This document shows positions 62,496 through 64,000 of a DNA stretch of 64,000 nt, piece after piece. Source of the DNA: Hydrogenophaga sp. PAMC20947 (GTDB lineage: Bacteria; Pseudomonadota; Gammaproteobacteria; Burkholderiales; Burkholderiaceae_C); NCBI RefSeq assembly GCF_004795855.1, contig NZ_CP039252.1, positions 2,852,001 to 2,916,000 of the forward strand, given 5' to 3'. The notes under the pieces were generated by a model that saw nothing but the letters and a program-made list of their open reading frames with translations, did no database searches and was not told the DNA's origin. Position 1 is the first letter of the stretch. Each line of letters opens with the position of its first letter. A program made the position numbers and the translations under genes.

Positions 62496-63070
62496 CGAGC
62501 GGTCCAGCCGTTCCAAGCGGCGCCGGGGCACGCTTTGGCCCCGTCCCCGAGGTGAACACGTTGCTCCCAAAAACCGGTGCCGGATTTGTCGGCGTGAAGA
62601 GTGAGAGCCGACGATTCGGTTTGTCCGAAACCATCGAGGCACTGAAACAGGTCGGGCAACGTTGGCAATCTCGCTATCCATCCGGGCCGCTGGTTCAGAT
62701 ATCAGATATCGGCAAGCAAGGCGGTGGAGCGCTCAAGCCGCACAGCTCTCACAGAATGGGAATTGATGTCGACATTCGATTCATCCGGAACGATGGAAAT
62801 CTCGGTTCTGTCAACCCGTTGATACGTTCAGAAGCGCCATTTTTCGACCGTGCGCGCACACAAGATCTTGTCAATATCATCCGGGCCAATGGCGTACTGA
62901 AAGTCCACAAACTCTGGGTGAACCAGCGCATAGGCCTGAGCGGAATCGATGGCGACAACATTCACAACAACCACATGCACGTGCGGTTTTGCGTTCCGTC
63001 CCGTCTCAACCTCAGCCAGACGAAGAAGGCTGCAAAAATTTCAGCCAAAGGCACCTATTCAAGTTGTTGA
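61739..63070 (+). CDS. Cassette protein H: double peptidoglycan-binding protein with M74 (MepA-like) endopeptidase domain
   Basis: 443 residues from the ATG at 61739 (GGGAGA upstream); the frame is open further upstream but that part overlaps protein C. The leader FEFLPFEPGGEYPPEAESSA is followed by a basic Arg/Ser/Pro region (29-78), a PG_binding_1 domain (92-150: YVRWVQSALNQV, LPVDGIAGPDVEQAL), the linker EVYEFETLALE, a second PG_binding_1 (186-250) and a C-terminal M74 domain (275-420). KPHSSHRMGIDVDI (H338, D345) and NNHMHVRF (H414) match the MepA zinc ligands. It is predicted to cleave murein cross-bridges. No classical signal peptide was found. Confidence 0.87.
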   Translation: MNHAVFEFLPFEPGGEYPPEAESSAWETEKRRGRGASRSGSKPRRNASRFSSKAMVRSTARSRPRPPSRNTQRPRSRLGAPAAPCVCPAHGTEYVRWVQSALNQVASTNLTVTGVMTATTRNALRRFQSSKGLPVDGIAGPDVEQALRDARQPADSGPPTEALASDQGEVYEFETLALETPTSRPTLRLGSRGSAVADLQRRLGAAGFSAGAADGIFGANTGAAVHAFQRARGLGADGVAGSMTWGALLGGMPSGPAVPSGAGARFGPVPEVNTLLPKTGAGFVGVKSESRRFGLSETIEALKQVGQRWQSRYPSGPLVQISDIGKQGGGALKPHSSHRMGIDVDIRFIRNDGNLGSVNPLIRSEAPFFDRARTQDLVNIIRANGVLKVHKLWVNQRIGLSGIDGDNIHNNHMHVRFCVPSRLNLSQTKKAAKISAKGTYSSC

Positions 63071-63188
63071 TGAAGTGGCCGTCGTCACCAACTTGCGGGC
63101 CTGACACCCCTCGCGCCATCCGGGGCACCAACGCCGTCGGAGGCCAGTGATCTACCCAACGCTATCAACAGCACACCGGAGAGACATC

Positions 63189-63957
63189 ATGAACCACGCT
63201 GAATTCGAACTTGTGCCCTTCGCGCCTGACATCGGGTACGAATACGAAGAGGAAGGCGACACCTGGGAAACGGAGCGGCAGCGTGGCCGCGCCGCACCAC
63301 GGGGGCGTTCGACGCCTTCGCGTGGCACCTCGCGCAATGCGCCAAAGGCCGGTTCGCGATCGGCGGCACGGTCGAAGCCGAGGCCGCCGAGCCGGAACGC
63401 GCGGCGACCTCGGTCACGCTTGGGCGCGCCCGCAGCGCCCTGCGTGTGTCCGGCCCACGGCACTGAATACGTGCGCTGGGTGCAAAGCGCGCTGAACCAG
63501 GTGGCGCAGGCGAGCCTGCCAGTCACCGGTGTGATGACCGCGACCACGCGCAATGCCTTGCGCCGGTTCCAACGCAGCAAGGGGTTGCCGGTTGATGGCA
63601 TCGCAGGGCCAGACGTTGAACAAGCGCTGCGCGATGCGCGCCAGCCGGCCGACAACGGGGCGCCAACCGATGAGCCGGCGCCGGATCAAGGCGAGGTTTT
63701 TGAATTTGAAACGCTGGAGCTTGAGGCGCCCACCAGCATGGCCACCGCCAGGCCAACGCTGCGCCGAGGGTCGCGCGGATCGGCCGTGGCCGATCTGCAG
63801 CGCCGCTTGGGGGTGACCGGGTTCAGCGCAGGCCCGGCCGACGGCATCTTTGGTTCCAACACCGATGCCGCAGTCCGTGCCTTCCAGCGCGCGCGGGGTC
63901 TTGGCGTGGACGGCATCGTTGGTTCAAACACCTGGGGCGCCTTGTTGGGCAGAGCGC
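63189..63957. repeat. Tandem gene duplication, second copy (first copy 61739-62495)
   Basis: See first copy. The frame is maintained through the repeat, with substitutions mostly at third positions (for example GTGTGCCCGGCC/GTGTGTCCGGCC), so both copies appear to be under selection as proteins. Confidence 0.85.
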
Positions 63958-64000
63958 CCAGCAGGCCGCCAAGCCCGGGCGGTGGTGGTTCATCGACGGC
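63189..64000 (+). CDS. Cassette protein I: double peptidoglycan-binding protein (3' end outside window)
   Basis: 270 codons are visible and the frame is still open at the end. MNHAEFELVPFAPDIGYEYE matches the start of protein H, including the acidic aromatic leader and the following basic region (RGRGAAPRGRSTP). Two PG_binding_1 domains follow at the same spacing, with the linker EVFEFETLELE. The C-terminal domain (after about residue 260) is cut off; it begins RPPSPGGGGSS. It could carry a different catalytic domain. ATG 63189 is preceded by GAGA. Confidence 0.85.
   Translation, partial: MNHAEFELVPFAPDIGYEYEEEGDTWETERQRGRAAPRGRSTPSRGTSRNAPKAGSRSAARSKPRPPSRNARRPRSRLGAPAAPCVCPAHGTEYVRWVQSALNQVAQASLPVTGVMTATTRNALRRFQRSKGLPVDGIAGPDVEQALRDARQPADNGAPTDEPAPDQGEVFEFETLELEAPTSMATARPTLRRGSRGSAVADLQRRLGVTGFSAGPADGIFGSNTDAAVRAFQRARGLGVDGIVGSNTWGALLGRAPSRPPSPGGGGSST

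Noticed and set aside
1..64000. tRNA, rRNA, CRISPR arrays, insertion sequences, phage or integrase genes
   Set aside because: None was recognised on either strand. The island at 11-32 kb and the cassette at 55-64 kb therefore have no visible mobility genes within the window, although they look accessory.

Overview
The window looks like chromosomal DNA of a high-GC betaproteobacterium of the order Burkholderiales, probably family Comamonadaceae (Hydrogenophaga-like). This placement is inference. It rests on high G+C with strong third-position bias, several Bug/TctC-type solute-binding proteins, TctAB and TRAP carriers beside aromatic-catabolism genes, a biotin-independent malonate decarboxylase operon and YHYH-domain lipoproteins. 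No rRNA, tRNA, CRISPR array or insertion sequence was seen.

Layout. (1) 1-7.3 kb is signalling: the end of cheB, a universal stress protein, a soluble PAS histidine kinase with a CheY-like partner, and a BaeSR-like two-component system. (2) 7.3-10.9 kb is an envelope cluster: a small secreted Cys protein and two paralogous YHYH lipoproteins flanking a HupE/UreJ-like membrane protein with an EF-hand-type loop. (3) 11.2-25.9 kb is a catabolic island. Two leftward operons each begin with an almost identical fumarylacetoacetate-hydrolase (FAH) family gene. One continues into an HbpS/GlcG-like protein and TctCBA. The other continues into an intradiol dioxygenase, a TRAP transporter, YCII, OsmC, an MBL-fold hydrolase, a Bug protein and a cupin. 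A RutE-like reductase and a GntR/FCD regulator lie between them. (4) 26.2-32.3 kb is a complete malonate decarboxylase operon, mdcACDEGBH, divergent from the second FAH operon. The two FAH promoters share one AT-rich sequence, and a matching TAATCGATTA palindrome lies just before the GntR gene. This suggests one local regulon.

(5) 32.4-40.4 kb is a tripartite RND efflux operon divergent from baeSR. (6) 40.4-54.3 kb holds a Na/Pi cotransporter, an aromatic flavin hydroxylase/VOC/DUF2783 operon with a divergent MarR gene and a clear palindromic operator, two small hypothetical proteins, an aldehyde dehydrogenase, a cation/proton antiporter, a BON protein, fumC and a FadE-like acyl-CoA dehydrogenase.

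(7) 55.1-64 kb, running off the window, is the most unusual part. Eight same-strand, closely spaced genes include three paralogous small proteins with a shared C-terminal domain (two with acidic/aromatic leaders and glycine-zipper segments), an HEVGH metalloprotein, a 709-residue protein starting with an Ig-like domain, a BioF-like PLP enzyme, a double peptidoglycan-binding protein ending in an M74 (MepA-type) murein endopeptidase domain, and a tandem copy of that protein. I do not recognise this set as a described system. It resembles a wall-targeting secreted-effector or bacteriocin-like cassette, and that reading is inference.
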